Counted from the stretch's first letter, positions 8,703-21,276 are shown. The stretch is DNA of 61,130 nt from Gallionella sp. (GCA_023229845.1 JALNYK010000020.1:1-61130); one strand, 5' to 3'. The notes: generated from the letters alone by a model not told the origin. Made by a program: numbers and translations.

Positions 8703-9050
8703 CTATCCAAGTATCTGCACAAGCATCTGGCGCAGTGATTGCTGATCGCGTGCCGTAAGTTTGCCCATGCTGCGGATGACGAGCGTTTGTTCAAGCGTGG
8801 TCAGCACCGGTTTGGCGAAAGACGGTTTGAGCAATCCTGCGGTTTGCCAGTCGGCGACAGGGAAGGTCGCAAAATCCAGTGCGGTGTGCGCTTGGCTGGT
8901 GATTGCCATGATGAGCAAGTCTGGGCGGCTGCTGTTGTAAACGGGGCTGGAGATGACTACGGCAGGTCGTTTCTTGCTTTCCGTCTGGTTGGTGAACGGA
9001 AAGGGTACGAGGATTACCTCGCCGAACTGGAAGATGGATTCGGAAGCCAT
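8703..9050 (-). CDS. MazF/PemK-family toxin (endoribonuclease)
   Basis: The 115-residue protein has the MazF fold signature: GEVILVPFPFTNQ near the N-terminus, then RPAVVISS and, near the end, SMGKLTARDQQSL. Family members cut mRNA and stop growth until the antitoxin binds them. It sits 18 bp downstream of a small acidic-tailed gene on the same strand, the normal antitoxin-toxin order. No frameshift is visible, so the pair should be functional. Confidence 0.88.
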   Translation of the reverse strand: MASESIFQFGEVILVPFPFTNQTESKKRPAVVISSPVYNSSRPDLLIMAITSQAHTALDFATFPVADWQTAGLLKPSFAKPVLTTLEQTLVIRSMGKLTARDQQSLRQMLVQILG

Positions 9051-9068
9051 TTCGGGAATGGCGGGGAA

Positions 9069-9269
9069 TTACAGCTTGTCGTAAGCCGCGTCGGCGTCGT
9101 TGTCCCAGACGGCGGCGAAGCTGGCTACGGAAGTTTGGGCGGCGTCCTGCACTAGTGCGCGGTCGTTCTCCCGGCTGCGCAGAAAATCCACGAAGTCGGT
9201 GACTTCCGCCTGACGTGCCGGCGGCAGTTGCAGGATTTTTTCGATCAGCAGATGTTCGGCGGTGTTCAT
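9069..9269 (-). CDS. antitoxin of the MazF-type pair
   Basis: This is a 66-residue protein, MNTAEHLLIEKILQLPPARQ..., with a short helical N-terminus of the DUF2281-like kind (LPPARQAEVTDFVDFL) and an acidic C-terminus rich in Asp and Ala (WDNDADAAYDKL) that would fill the toxin groove. The assignment rests mainly on size, order and spacing to the toxin gene. An AGGTCGCC stretch before the ATG is a weak ribosome-binding site. Confidence 0.75.
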   Translation of the reverse strand: MNTAEHLLIEKILQLPPARQAEVTDFVDFLRSRENDRALVQDAAQTSVASFAAVWDNDADAAYDKL

Positions 9270-9346
9270 GGCGACCTCTGGTAGGGAATGGTTTGGGCTG
9301 ATTATACGGAACGTGATTTGTTGTACAAGCTCACCCGGCAGGATGA

Positions 9347-10657
9347 TTAGAACTCCTGCTGCGCGTACTTCTGGCGGGAGAGCGCCGGATTCTGGGCGAA
9401 GTAGCGGTTGATGCCGTTCAGGATCGCGCCGGCGAGTTTGTTCTGGTATTCCTCGTCGTTCAGGCGCTTCTCCTCATCCGGATTGCTGATGAATGCGGTC
9501 TCGACCAGGATGGACGGGATGTCCGGCGACTTCAGCACGGCGAAGCCGGCCTGTTCGACGTGGCCGCGGTGCAGGTCGTTGATGTCGCCCAGTTCTCCCA
9601 GCACATGCTTGGCCAGTTTCATGCTGTCGTTGATCGTCGCGGTCTGCGACAGGTCGAGCAGCGTGCGCGCGAGGTAGGGATCCTTCACCGCGATGTTCAC
9701 GCCGCCGATCAGGTCGGCCTCGTTTTCCTTCTTCGCCAGCCAGCGCGCCGCGGTGCTGGTCGCGCCATGTTCGGACAGCGCAAACACCGACGAGCCGCGC
9801 GCGTTCGGTTTGATGAAGGCGTCGGCGTGGATGGAGATGAACAGGTCGGCGTTGGCCTTGCGCGCCTTCGCGACGCGTCCGCCCAAGGGGATGAAGTAGT
9901 CGCCGTCGCGGATCAGTACGCCGCGCATGTTCGGTATCTCGGCCATCAGCGCCTTGACCCGGCGGGCGACGGCCAGCGTGATGTGCTTTTCCTTCGAGCC
10001 GTTCTTGCCGACAGCCCCCGGGTCTTCGCCGCCGTGGCCGGCGTCGAGCGCGATCACTAGCGTGCGCGCGCGCATCTCGGGGATGAGCTGGGCGGCGGGG
10101 GCGGCCGGCTTGTCGATCTTGGCGATGACCGGGGATGGTTCGAGTTTCAGTTCGGTCTTTGCCGTTTCCGCGGCAGCCGGTTCGGCGGCGGCCGGCGCGC
10201 TCGCCGCCGCGGGAGACTTCGGTTGATCCAGCAGCGCCATCAGCGGGTCGGCGGGGTGGGCCGGATATACGTCCAGCACCAGACGGTGGCCGTAATCCTT
10301 CACCGGCTTGAGGTCGAACAGTTGCGGCTTGACCTCGGTCTTCAGGTCGAGCACCAACCGCACCACGCCGGGCTTGAAGCGGCCGACGCGCACACTCTTC
10401 ACGTAGAGGTCGTCGCTGCCGACGAGCCTGGTCAGGCCGTTGAGTTCGTTGCCGATCTCGACGTCTTCGAGATCGATCACCAGACGGTCCGGATTCTTCA
10501 CCGAGAACATGGTGTGGCGGATGGGCTGCTTCGATTCCAGCGTCAGCCGCGTGTAGTCCTGTGCCGGCCAGACGCGTGCGGAATCGACGCCGACGGCGGC
10601 GTATGCCTGCGGCAGGCAGGTCAGGAGTGCAATGAGGATTACAAGCGCTCTAGACAT
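9347..10657 (-). CDS. amiC: N-acetylmuramoyl-L-alanine amidase AmiC type
   Basis: This periplasmic zinc amidase cleaves septal peptidoglycan at cell separation. The 436-residue protein has a signal peptide (MSRALVILIALLTCLPQAYA), an AMIN domain (about 25-140), a Pro/Ala-rich linker and an Amidase_3 domain with zinc ligands in LDAGHGGEDPGA, KEKH and SIHADAF plus the catalytic Glu in VETAFISN. I chose ATG 10657 because it gives the clean signal peptide; the longer frame runs into tsaE. It overlaps the tsaE 3' end by 19 bp, the common tsaE-amiC order. Confidence 0.95.
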   Translation of the reverse strand: MSRALVILIALLTCLPQAYAAVGVDSARVWPAQDYTRLTLESKQPIRHTMFSVKNPDRLVIDLEDVEIGNELNGLTRLVGSDDLYVKSVRVGRFKPGVVRLVLDLKTEVKPQLFDLKPVKDYGHRLVLDVYPAHPADPLMALLDQPKSPAAASAPAAAEPAAAETAKTELKLEPSPVIAKIDKPAAPAAQLIPEMRARTLVIALDAGHGGEDPGAVGKNGSKEKHITLAVARRVKALMAEIPNMRGVLIRDGDYFIPLGGRVAKARKANADLFISIHADAFIKPNARGSSVFALSEHGATSTAARWLAKKENEADLIGGVNIAVKDPYLARTLLDLSQTATINDSMKLAKHVLGELGDINDLHRGHVEQAGFAVLKSPDIPSILVETAFISNPDEEKRLNDEEYQNKLAGAILNGINRYFAQNPALSRQKYAQQEF

Positions 10658-11169
10658 TCGCGTCCTGTTTTTGTTTTCGCCCGGAGGGTGGCGATACGCC
10701 CCTCGCCGGCGATATGGAGATCGATCTCCATATCGGCAGCGGGGATCAAACCTTGAGCCTTTTCCGGCCATTCGATGAAGAAAACGTTCTGCCCGTCGAA
10801 TTCGTCGCGGAATCCGGCGGACTCCCACTCCTCCTCGTCGTTCAGCCGGTACAGGTCGAAGTGGCGCAGCTCCAGGCCTCCGGCGCTGTATTGTTCGAGC
10901 AGCGTGTAGGTCGGGCTTTTCACGCGCCCGCTGTGGCCCAGCGCGTTCAGCACGCCGCGCACCAGCGTGGTCTTGCCCGCGCCCAGGTCGCCGTGCAGGT
11001 AGACCACCAGACCCGGCGTCAGCCGCGCGGCCAGACGCTGCGCGAGCGCGAGCGTCTCGGCTTCGTCGGCAAGGGGAAATGAAAGGTTCGCGTAGCGGTC
11101 GTTCGTTCCCTCTCCCGCTTGCGGGGGAGGGTTAGGGAGGGGGGAGGGCACTGTCTTCTCCATCATCAT
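10639..11169 (-). CDS. tsaE: tRNA threonylcarbamoyladenosine biosynthesis ATPase TsaE
   Basis: TsaE is the P-loop ATPase that, with TsaB and TsaD, makes t6A37 in ANN-decoding tRNAs. The Walker A motif is GDLGAGKTTLVRG, with SPTYTLLE and the HFDLYRL/EWPEK blocks typical of the family. The core starts near LSFPLADEAETLALAQ; the first 28 residues (SPLPNPPPQAGEGTNDRYAN) come from a dispersed repeat that has fused to the reading frame. Three tandem ATGs make the exact start uncertain, but no other good start precedes the core. Confidence 0.93.
   Translation of the reverse strand: MMMEKTVPSPLPNPPPQAGEGTNDRYANLSFPLADEAETLALAQRLAARLTPGLVVYLHGDLGAGKTTLVRGVLNALGHSGRVKSPTYTLLEQYSAGGLELRHFDLYRLNDEEEWESAGFRDEFDGQNVFFIEWPEKAQGLIPAADMEIDLHIAGEGRIATLRAKTKTGRECLERL
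11089..11150. repeat. dispersed repeat encoding the TsaE N-terminus
   Basis: CCCTCTCCCGCTTGCGGGGG with a GGGTTAGGGAGGGGG arm. Related units lie at 14211, 18541, 35171 and 52283. This copy and the one at 52283 share an additional GCGTAGCGGTCGTT-type flank that reads NDRYAN on the minus strand. Confidence 0.8.
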
Positions 11170-11216
11170 GGGTGGCCGGTCAGTGCCCGCATCCGGATTC
11201 GGCTATCATCGGGGGC

Positions 11217-12290
11217 ATGCAACAAAACGAAAATCCTTTATCTGTCGATTACGCCGCGCTGGCGGTCAGCATCCGCGCCTGGGCGCTGGAGCTGGGCTTC
11301 CAGTCCGTCGGCATCGCCGACACCGACCTGTCGGAAGCGGAGCGGGAATTGCAGGAATGGCTGGCGCAGGGCATGCACGGCGGGATGGATTATATGGCAA
11401 GTCACGGCACCAAACGCAGCCGCCCGGCGGAACTGCTGCCTGGCACGCTACGCGTGATCTCGCTGCGCATGGACAACCTGCCGCCGGATGCGCGCGACTC
11501 GTGGCAGGTGCTTGGAGACGGCAGCCGCGCCTTCGTCTCGCGCTATGCGCTGGGGCGCGACTACCACAAGGTCTTGCGCAACCGGCTGGCGAAACTGGCC
11601 GACAAAATACGCGCGGCGGCTCCGGAGTTCGATGGCCGCGTGTTCACCGACAGCGCGCCGGTGATGGAAGTCGAACTGGCGAGCAAGGCGGGCATAGGCT
11701 GGCGCGGCAAACACACGCTGCTGTTGACGCGCGAACAGGGCTCGCGCTTCTTCCTCGGCGAGATCTACGTCAATCTGCCCCTGCCGGTGGATGCACCGCA
11801 GGCCGACCATTGCGGCCGCTGCACGCGCTGCCTGGACATCTGCCCGACGCAGGCCATCGTCGCGCCCTACAAGGTCGATGCGCGGCGTTGCATCTCCTAC
11901 CTCACGATAGAACTGAAGGGTAGCATCCCGGCCGAGCTGCGCCCGCTGATCGGCAACCGCATCTACGGCTGCGACGACTGCCAGCTAGCCTGCCCGTGGA
12001 ACCGTTTCGCGCAGATTTCGGTCGAGTCCGACTTCGCCGTGCGCCACAGGCTGGACGACGTGTCGCTGGTCGAACTGTTCGCGTGGGACGAGGGGAAGTT
12101 CAAGGACAGGCTGGCCGGCAGCCCGATCTACCGTATCGGCCACGAGCAATGGCTGCGGAATATCGCCGTTGCGCTAGGCAATGCGACCAAGAGCGAAGAG
12201 ATAGTCGCCGCGCTACGGACGCGGGCCGATCATCCTTCCGAACTGGTGCGCGAGCATGTCGCGTGGGCGTTGGGGCGGCAGGGGGAGTGA
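11217..12290 (+). CDS. queG: epoxyqueuosine reductase
   Basis: QueG reduces epoxyqueuosine to queuosine in tRNA using cobalamin and two [4Fe-4S] clusters. The 357-residue protein has both cluster motifs, CGRCTRCLDICPTQAI and CDDCQLACPWNRF, the proton-donor region with Asp (TDSAPVMEVELA) and a C-terminal HEAT-like tail. The ATG at 11217 (MQQNENPLSVDYAAL) suits the family length. It is divergent from tsaE with 47 bp between the start codons, so the promoters must overlap. Confidence 0.95.
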   Translation: MQQNENPLSVDYAALAVSIRAWALELGFQSVGIADTDLSEAERELQEWLAQGMHGGMDYMASHGTKRSRPAELLPGTLRVISLRMDNLPPDARDSWQVLGDGSRAFVSRYALGRDYHKVLRNRLAKLADKIRAAAPEFDGRVFTDSAPVMEVELASKAGIGWRGKHTLLLTREQGSRFFLGEIYVNLPLPVDAPQADHCGRCTRCLDICPTQAIVAPYKVDARRCISYLTIELKGSIPAELRPLIGNRIYGCDDCQLACPWNRFAQISVESDFAVRHRLDDVSLVELFAWDEGKFKDRLAGSPIYRIGHEQWLRNIAVALGNATKSEEIVAALRTRADHPSELVREHVAWALGRQGE

Positions 12291-12302
12291 GATCAAGCAG
12301 GT

Positions 12303-13565
12303 TCAGTAAGCCTGCAAGCTCCTGACCATATCGGCTTTGCGCGCGATCATCTTCTCGGCCAGTGTATGACTGCCACCGCTGGTTATGATGACCTCGCGTA
12401 TCTGTTCGTCGGGAATCCGTATCACCACCATGATGGCCTGCCTGATTTCGTCCGGCCCCATGTCGGCGAAGAGCCTGACCGCGTGCGGGTTGCCATCGTC
12501 GCTCCGCAGTACATCGAGTTCGTCCACGCGGATGCCGAATGTCATGCCTTTCGGATCGCCGTGAGCCCGGAAGGCCAGTGCTCCGCCCACATCTAGGGTC
12601 AGCACCTGGCCGTTGACGACGCCCTGGTTGTCGCCATCGAATCCGGCTGCATCCCAATTGGCTGTCCAGGCATGCACGCCGAACCATTGCTGCGCCTGTT
12701 TGCGCTCGCTTTCGCTGAGATGGGCAACGCACTTCTTGTCGAACTCGATCCATTCGGTCGCGATCTGGTCGGGCGCATTCGTGCGCACGTAGGTCAGGGT
12801 CGGTGCGCCGGCCAGTTGGTAGATCTTCGCCGCAATAAACTCGTTGCGGGCATGCGCCGGCGAGTCCAGCGTCTTCACGTAATAGCGTCGTCCGCTGTCG
12901 TCCTGAAAGATGCCCGCTGGGTTGGTGCCCAACTGTCCGCCGACACGCTGCATGGTGGCGGTGTCAATCGGGGGGATGCCGGCGTCCATCGCCATCTCCT
13001 GATCGGGGACAGGCAGCGTTCGACGTACCAGGGCCAGTTGCGAGGAGGTTTCGATGGCGCCCTTGCGCACGTGGCGAACGGTGCTGATCGCCTCTTCGGG
13101 GGGCATGCCCAATTCTGCCAGCAGCCTTGCGGCGATCATGCCGGCCCGCCCCAGACCGCCCTTGCAGTGCACGAGCACGTCATCCCCGCGGCGCAACATC
13201 TCGCGGATCGCGCGGCCTTGAGTCACCCATTCTTCCTCGAATTTCCTTGTTGGGACGGAGTAGTCGGCAATGGGAAGATGGTGCCATGCTATGTTCCGGC
13301 GCCGGATTTCGTGCCCTAGTAGCGGCACCTTGAGTTCCGTAAGCTCGGCGGGCTCCACCAGTGTCAGCACCAGCTTCGCCCCCCATGCGGAGATGGCATC
13401 CAGGTCGATGCCGAGATCGCGCTCCCAAGCGCCAGTATGCGCAAAACGGTCATGCTTGCCTGGGCAGAAGGTGATCCCGATCCGCCCATGCGACGGGCTC
13501 GCGCGCACTTCCGCGATTTGTAGGGGGTGTGTCAGACTAGTCCGCGCAGGAGCCATCGCTATCAT
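12303..13565 (-). CDS. dual-specificity phosphatase fused to a kinase-like domain
   Basis: The 420-residue protein joins two domains. Residues about 20-190 are a CDKN3-like protein phosphatase with the P-loop VHCKGGLGRAGMIAARLL (Cys and Arg of HCxxGxxR present) and an upstream ADYSVPT loop with its Asp. Residues about 210-400 look like a small HipA/PI3K-type kinase: GTNPAGIF...YYVK (candidate ATP lysine), ARNEFIAAKIY (Glu), NWDAAGFDGDNQGVV and LDVGGALAFR (catalytic and metal acids). No signal peptide or membrane helix. It is convergent with queG (13 bp apart) and upstream of nothing obvious. The phosphatase call is firm; the kinase call is inference from motifs. Confidence 0.75.
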   Translation of the reverse strand: MIAMAPARTSLTHPLQIAEVRASPSHGRIGITFCPGKHDRFAHTGAWERDLGIDLDAISAWGAKLVLTLVEPAELTELKVPLLGHEIRRRNIAWHHLPIADYSVPTRKFEEEWVTQGRAIREMLRRGDDVLVHCKGGLGRAGMIAARLLAELGMPPEEAISTVRHVRKGAIETSSQLALVRRTLPVPDQEMAMDAGIPPIDTATMQRVGGQLGTNPAGIFQDDSGRRYYVKTLDSPAHARNEFIAAKIYQLAGAPTLTYVRTNAPDQIATEWIEFDKKCVAHLSESERKQAQQWFGVHAWTANWDAAGFDGDNQGVVNGQVLTLDVGGALAFRAHGDPKGMTFGIRVDELDVLRSDDGNPHAVRLFADMGPDEIRQAIMVVIRIPDEQIREVIITSGGSHTLAEKMIARKADMVRSLQAY

Positions 13566-13624
13566 AGGAGAAATGCTGGATATCAGCGCCGCTCATCGGG
13601 GTTTCGTTCAGAGTGGGCAACAGC

Positions 13625-14584
13625 TTACAGCCATTGGTTCAATAACCAGCGCGCCCACTCGGTCACCTCGGTCGCGCTCATGCCTATCGTTGCCTGCTGT
13701 TTCGCCAGTTCGTCGCCGGCCGCGCCGTGCAGGTGCACCGCCAGCAAGAGTGCGTCGTCCGCGCTCATGCCTTGCGCGAGGAAGGCGGCGATCATGCCGG
13801 TCAGCACGTCGCCCATGCCGGCGCTGCTCATGCCGGGGTTGCCGGTCTTGTTGACGTAGAGCTTGCCGTCGCTGGTCGCGACGAGGCTGTCCGCGCCCTT
13901 GAGCACCACGCTGCCGCCGAACTTCTGCGCCAGTTGCCGTACCGCTGCGATGCGGTCCGCCTGCACCTCTTCGGTCTTGATGCCCAGCAGGCGCGCGGCC
14001 TCGCCGGGATGCGGCGTCAGCACGGTCGCCGCCTTGCGCGAGCGCACGACCGTACCCAAGTCGGGACGTTGCGCGAGCAGGTTCAGTGCGTCGGCGTCCA
14101 GCACCAGCGCGGCAGGGCTGTTCACCGCGTCGTGCAGCAGTTTCTGCGCTTCCAGGCTGCGTCCTAGACCGCAGCCGATGGCCAGCACAGAATTGGAAAT
14201 GCTTTTCACGTTTGCCCCCTCTCCCGCGCGCGGGATAACCAGCGACTTGGCTGCGGTTGTTTGCAGCCTAGTCGAATGGCTAGTTGTTTTATCCAGAGGG
14301 TTGGGGAGAGGGAGTGAGCGCATTGCATCGGCGGCCTTGTGCAACATCAACTCCGGCTGCATCAAATCGACCACCGGCGCGCCTTCCGTCAGCAGCCCGA
14401 TATGCACGCAGCCCGCGCCCAGCTTGAGCGCCGCGCGGCCCGCCATCAGCGGTGCGCCGACCATGCCGGAAGCGCCGCCGATCACCGCGACGGTGCCGAA
14501 GTCTCCCTTGTGGCTGTCGCGAGGGCGTTTCGGGAAGGGGGCGGCGACTTGCTTTGATGTCAGGGCGGGGATGCGTTTGCTCAT
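13625..14584 (-). CDS. nnrD: ADP-dependent NAD(P)H-hydrate dehydratase
   Basis: NnrD repairs hydrated NAD(P)H. The protein (319 residues) keeps the ribokinase-like core: HKGDFGTVAVIGGASGMVGAP, LVLDADALNLLA, LTPHPGEAARLLG and GNPGMSSAGMGDVLTG. The separate epimerase (NnrE) domain of bifunctional family members is absent. In its middle, about residues 90-125 (around DKTTSHSTRLQTTAAK) come from a dispersed repeat that itself contains a second inserted hairpin, all still in frame. I start at ATG 14584 (MSKRIPALTSKQ); a longer frame runs into the promoter region shared with purL. Confidence 0.9.
   Translation of the reverse strand: MSKRIPALTSKQVAAPFPKRPRDSHKGDFGTVAVIGGASGMVGAPLMAGRAALKLGAGCVHIGLLTEGAPVVDLMQPELMLHKAADAMRSLPLPNPLDKTTSHSTRLQTTAAKSLVIPRAGEGANVKSISNSVLAIGCGLGRSLEAQKLLHDAVNSPAALVLDADALNLLAQRPDLGTVVRSRKAATVLTPHPGEAARLLGIKTEEVQADRIAAVRQLAQKFGGSVVLKGADSLVATSDGKLYVNKTGNPGMSSAGMGDVLTGMIAAFLAQGMSADDALLLAVHLHGAAGDELAKQQATIGMSATEVTEWARWLLNQWL
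14211..14313. repeat. dispersed repeat inside nnrD carrying a nested element
   Basis: The outer repeat is CCCCCTCTCCCGCGCGCGGG at the left and GGGTTGGGGAGAGGGAG at the right. Between them, 14236-14297 is a 62-bp stem-loop (TAACCAGCGACTTG..., inner stem GGCTGC/GCAGCC, ending ATCCAGA) that also occurs at 18560 and 34470. Both layers are read through in frame by nnrD on the minus strand. Confidence 0.85.
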
Positions 14585-14616
14585 TTCTGTTCGAGTGCTG
14601 TGGGTGAGGGGCATAG

Positions 14617-14622
14617 TATAAT
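14617..14622 (+). promoter_or_regulatory. -10 box upstream of purL
   Basis: TATAAT, 33 bp before the purL ATG. No convincing -35 box is visible; the gap to nnrD is only 70 bp, so divergent promoters overlap here. Confidence 0.45.
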
Positions 14623-14654
14623 CGCGCCCCGAATTTAATTTCACGGTCTACGCC

Positions 14655-18536
<3,882 letters not shown>

Positions 18537-18540
18537 TGAG

Positions 18541-18635
18541 GTTCCCTCTCCCTTGCAGGTAACCAGCGACTTGCCCGCTTGCGGGCTTAGTCGATTGGCT
18601 AGTAGTTCCATCAGAGGGGGCTAGGGTGAGGGTAG
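18541..18635. repeat. dispersed repeat interrupted by the 56-bp stem-loop element
   Basis: GTTCCCTCTCCCTTGCAGG and GGGGGCTAGGGTGAGGG are the two halves of the repeat that is present uninterrupted at 35171-35212 on the other strand. Between the halves, 18560-18615 is the inserted element (TAACCAGCGACTTG, stem GCCCGC/GCGGGC, ending CCATCAGA). Confidence 0.85.
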
Positions 18636-18656
18636 AAACTCAGAAGTCTCACGTAG

Positions 18657-18685
18657 AAAAAGGCGACCGGTGGTCGCCTTTTTTG
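18657..18685. terminator. bidirectional terminator between purL and the HD-HSP90 gene
   Basis: AGGCGACC-GGT-GGTCGCCT with A-run before and T-run after; it can serve both converging genes. An almost identical hairpin lies at 21640-21669, on the other side of the HD-HSP90 locus. Confidence 0.85.
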
Positions 18686-18717
18686 TTCGCAGTTTGTTCT
18701 AGATTGGCAGTTAGAAA

Positions 18718-21276
18718 TTATTCGCCAAACAAAGAATCATCCTGTTGAATTGGCTTGGCTATTTTGCATGAGCGAATTATGTCTGTTCCATTGACCGATC
18801 CAACGATTGTGTCACCTTCATCCCAGTCAACTTCTCCCCAAGCTTCCTTTAATGCTGTATCGAGTACGGTATCTAGCGACCATGATTCCATGATGAGAGG
18901 GGCGTTATTAATCTGTTTTAACCAATCTGGCCCTCGTTGTGATGAAAGCTCAAGAAGCAATTTGTCTACTTCAAAATAATTACTAAAATCTTTCCACAGA
19001 ACATCGTCATCGTCTTCATGACTGATCTCTTCATCATGGATTTTAATTAAGGGCATTGTTTGAATAGTTTGGACGAATTCCTCATAAGATAAGGCTTCCC
19101 CACCTAAATTTCCAATGATCAAATTAGTATGATCAGCTCCAAAACTAGCAAGTAGAGCGCTATCTCTCCCATCGATTTGCCCACAATTGTGAAGTAAATT
19201 TTTCTGTTCATTTGCCCAGCGCTGGACTTCTAGTAATGCAACATCAGGAGTGGCAGTTTTACGTGCCAAATCACTTTGAGGCTTAGAAAAAACGACTCCA
19301 GCCAAATACCTTGTAGACGCGGCATACAGTCCCTTGACTACTCCAATACCGAGCTTGTTATAGAAATAACTTTCCGGTTTAATCGCGCAGCGACCAATAA
19401 CATTACCATTGCTGTCATAGAGTTCAGACAAGTGTGACCAGTGCCCAAACTTGTTAGGATTTGCATCCTTGTAATCCGAAGGCGCAATTCTCTTCAGAAG
19501 CTCAATTGGCGGAATGGTCTTCCAGTCGTTTGCTTTTACTACGTGGTGGCGATTGCCTTCCGGGTCGCGCACAAAAATATTAATGTCAACCGCCGGGGCG
19601 AGGTGTGCACAGAGTTGGGACATAGTAAGGGGAGTGGAATTCATATTGCATAGCGCCAGCATCTTTTCTTTGCTAATCAATACAGATAATCGCGTACCAT
19701 GTCTTTTCAGCCTTTCGCTACCACTGGGTACGCGCAAAATTGGTCTTTTATCTGTTCCCGCAGAGAACTCAAGCACCCATTGTTCGCTTTCACCTTCTTT
19801 AGATTCGTAGCGGCGTGTAACAACTCGCACTCGCTGACCCAGCATGAATACAGAGAAGAAGCCGATGCCGAATTGACCGATCGCTTCAAATCCAGATGCG
19901 GAAAGGCTACTCCATTCTCCACGTAATTCAGGGCTTCGCCAGAGTGAACGGCCAAAGTCGAGAAGGACTTCTGTCAATACGTAACGGCTCATGCCTATAC
20001 CGGTATCGGTAATGTGTACCCAATGACCGTCAGGAATATCATCGAAAGCGATCTCGATTTCTCCCTCTTCCTCGCCCAAACCACCAAGTTTCCTGCATGC
20101 ATGAATAGCATCAACAGCGTTTTGAAGGAATTCTCTAAGTGCTGCCGAGGGATCGTTTCCGTAGAGTTTTTCTCCACCGAACCGTTCTACCATTGATTTA
20201 ATGTCTGTAATCTTAATGCTGGTGTCGACAGGCTGCCATCCATCAGTAGGAACGTTACGGGAAAATGCTTCCGGGCTATATGAAAATGCAACTGAACGGG
20301 CGGCTAATCGATCACGTTTAAGATCATTAAGAATTCGGTCAGATGCTCGTAATTCTTTATCTATCATGCGACTGGCATCATATGCCATCCACCAGGCATC
20401 TTGATCTTTGGGCGGGAATGGAGAGCCAGAAATAACAAGATCATTTCGTGATGTGTCTGGATCACGTTTAACTTTATGCATTAGCGATTGAAATTTCCAA
20501 TGATCGATAGAGCTGCCACCAGGCTGTATGAGTGCAAGCAGGAACCGAGGTGCTCTTTGGGCATCAATGTGTGCAGCATCTGCAGTTCTTAGCAAAATTG
20601 CGAGTTTGAGGAGATCAACTGACCATGGAGCCGGATGTAGACAGGCTGGAGGGTTAATCTGTGAATGATTTAGTGCCTCTAATTCGTGTGGAGCAGCCCA
20701 ATGGCTCTCGGCGATTCGCCCTATGGCATCACCATAAGCTTGGCGTAGCTCATCATGCGGAAGAAGATAAAGCTGAGTTGCGTCACCTGGAGCACACCAG
20801 TGAAGCAGAGGTAAGCGGCGCGCTTGTTTTGGATGCATTACCCGGAGTACCTCGAACAGTATGAGTTGAAACTGCTCGGAATTTGGATCCAATGCATCTG
20901 AATCGACCTTTGCCATGGATGCAAAGTTTTTCCATTCAGGGAGGGCGCGAATATCACTAATTCCGCCAGGGTAGGCGGCTATGCAATGTGCAGCATCGTG
21001 TAGAAGAAATGCTCCACCGAGGACAAATGCTTCTGCTGGATTGAGGGGGTAATCGGGCCCCGCAATTTCGGAAGCGGTCCACCAAAGAGCATCTATGTGT
21101 GTGATGTCATGTACTGTAAGTAAAGGCATGTCCTTGTGGATTTGTGCGACAAGCAATGACACCCGCTTGCGGAACTCAGTGAATGCGGCAACTATGGAAT
21201 CACGCTGTTTTTCAAAGCCGTCATTGCGATCAATAAATGCTTGTTTCCATAGGGGAGATTGTTGATAGTCGTCCAT
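18718..21276 (-). CDS. HD-domain plus HSP90-like ATPase protein
   Basis: This 852-residue protein has two recognisable parts. Residues about 40-240 look like an HD-type metal hydrolase (VHDITHIDALWW, FLLHDAAHCIAAYPGG, later LRTADAAHIDAQRAP). Residues about 370-560 are a GHKL/HSP90 ATPase with the N box REFLQNAVDAIHA, G1 box DTGIGMS, GQFGIGFFSVFM lid and GTRLSV. The last 290 residues are novel to me, ending in an acidic tail. It is clearly A+T-richer than purL and stands alone between twin terminators, suggesting transfer. HSP90-like ATPases of this type occur in bacterial defence and conflict systems, so an anti-phage role is possible but not shown. Its promoter is leader copy A. Confidence 0.8.
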   Translation of the reverse strand: MDDYQQSPLWKQAFIDRNDGFEKQRDSIVAAFTEFRKRVSLLVAQIHKDMPLLTVHDITHIDALWWTASEIAGPDYPLNPAEAFVLGGAFLLHDAAHCIAAYPGGISDIRALPEWKNFASMAKVDSDALDPNSEQFQLILFEVLRVMHPKQARRLPLLHWCAPGDATQLYLLPHDELRQAYGDAIGRIAESHWAAPHELEALNHSQINPPACLHPAPWSVDLLKLAILLRTADAAHIDAQRAPRFLLALIQPGGSSIDHWKFQSLMHKVKRDPDTSRNDLVISGSPFPPKDQDAWWMAYDASRMIDKELRASDRILNDLKRDRLAARSVAFSYSPEAFSRNVPTDGWQPVDTSIKITDIKSMVERFGGEKLYGNDPSAALREFLQNAVDAIHACRKLGGLGEEEGEIEIAFDDIPDGHWVHITDTGIGMSRYVLTEVLLDFGRSLWRSPELRGEWSSLSASGFEAIGQFGIGFFSVFMLGQRVRVVTRRYESKEGESEQWVLEFSAGTDKRPILRVPSGSERLKRHGTRLSVLISKEKMLALCNMNSTPLTMSQLCAHLAPAVDINIFVRDPEGNRHHVVKANDWKTIPPIELLKRIAPSDYKDANPNKFGHWSHLSELYDSNGNVIGRCAIKPESYFYNKLGIGVVKGLYAASTRYLAGVVFSKPQSDLARKTATPDVALLEVQRWANEQKNLLHNCGQIDGRDSALLASFGADHTNLIIGNLGGEALSYEEFVQTIQTMPLIKIHDEEISHEDDDDVLWKDFSNYFEVDKLLLELSSQRGPDWLKQINNAPLIMESWSLDTVLDTALKEAWGEVDWDEGDTIVGSVNGTDIIRSCKIAKPIQQDDSLFGE

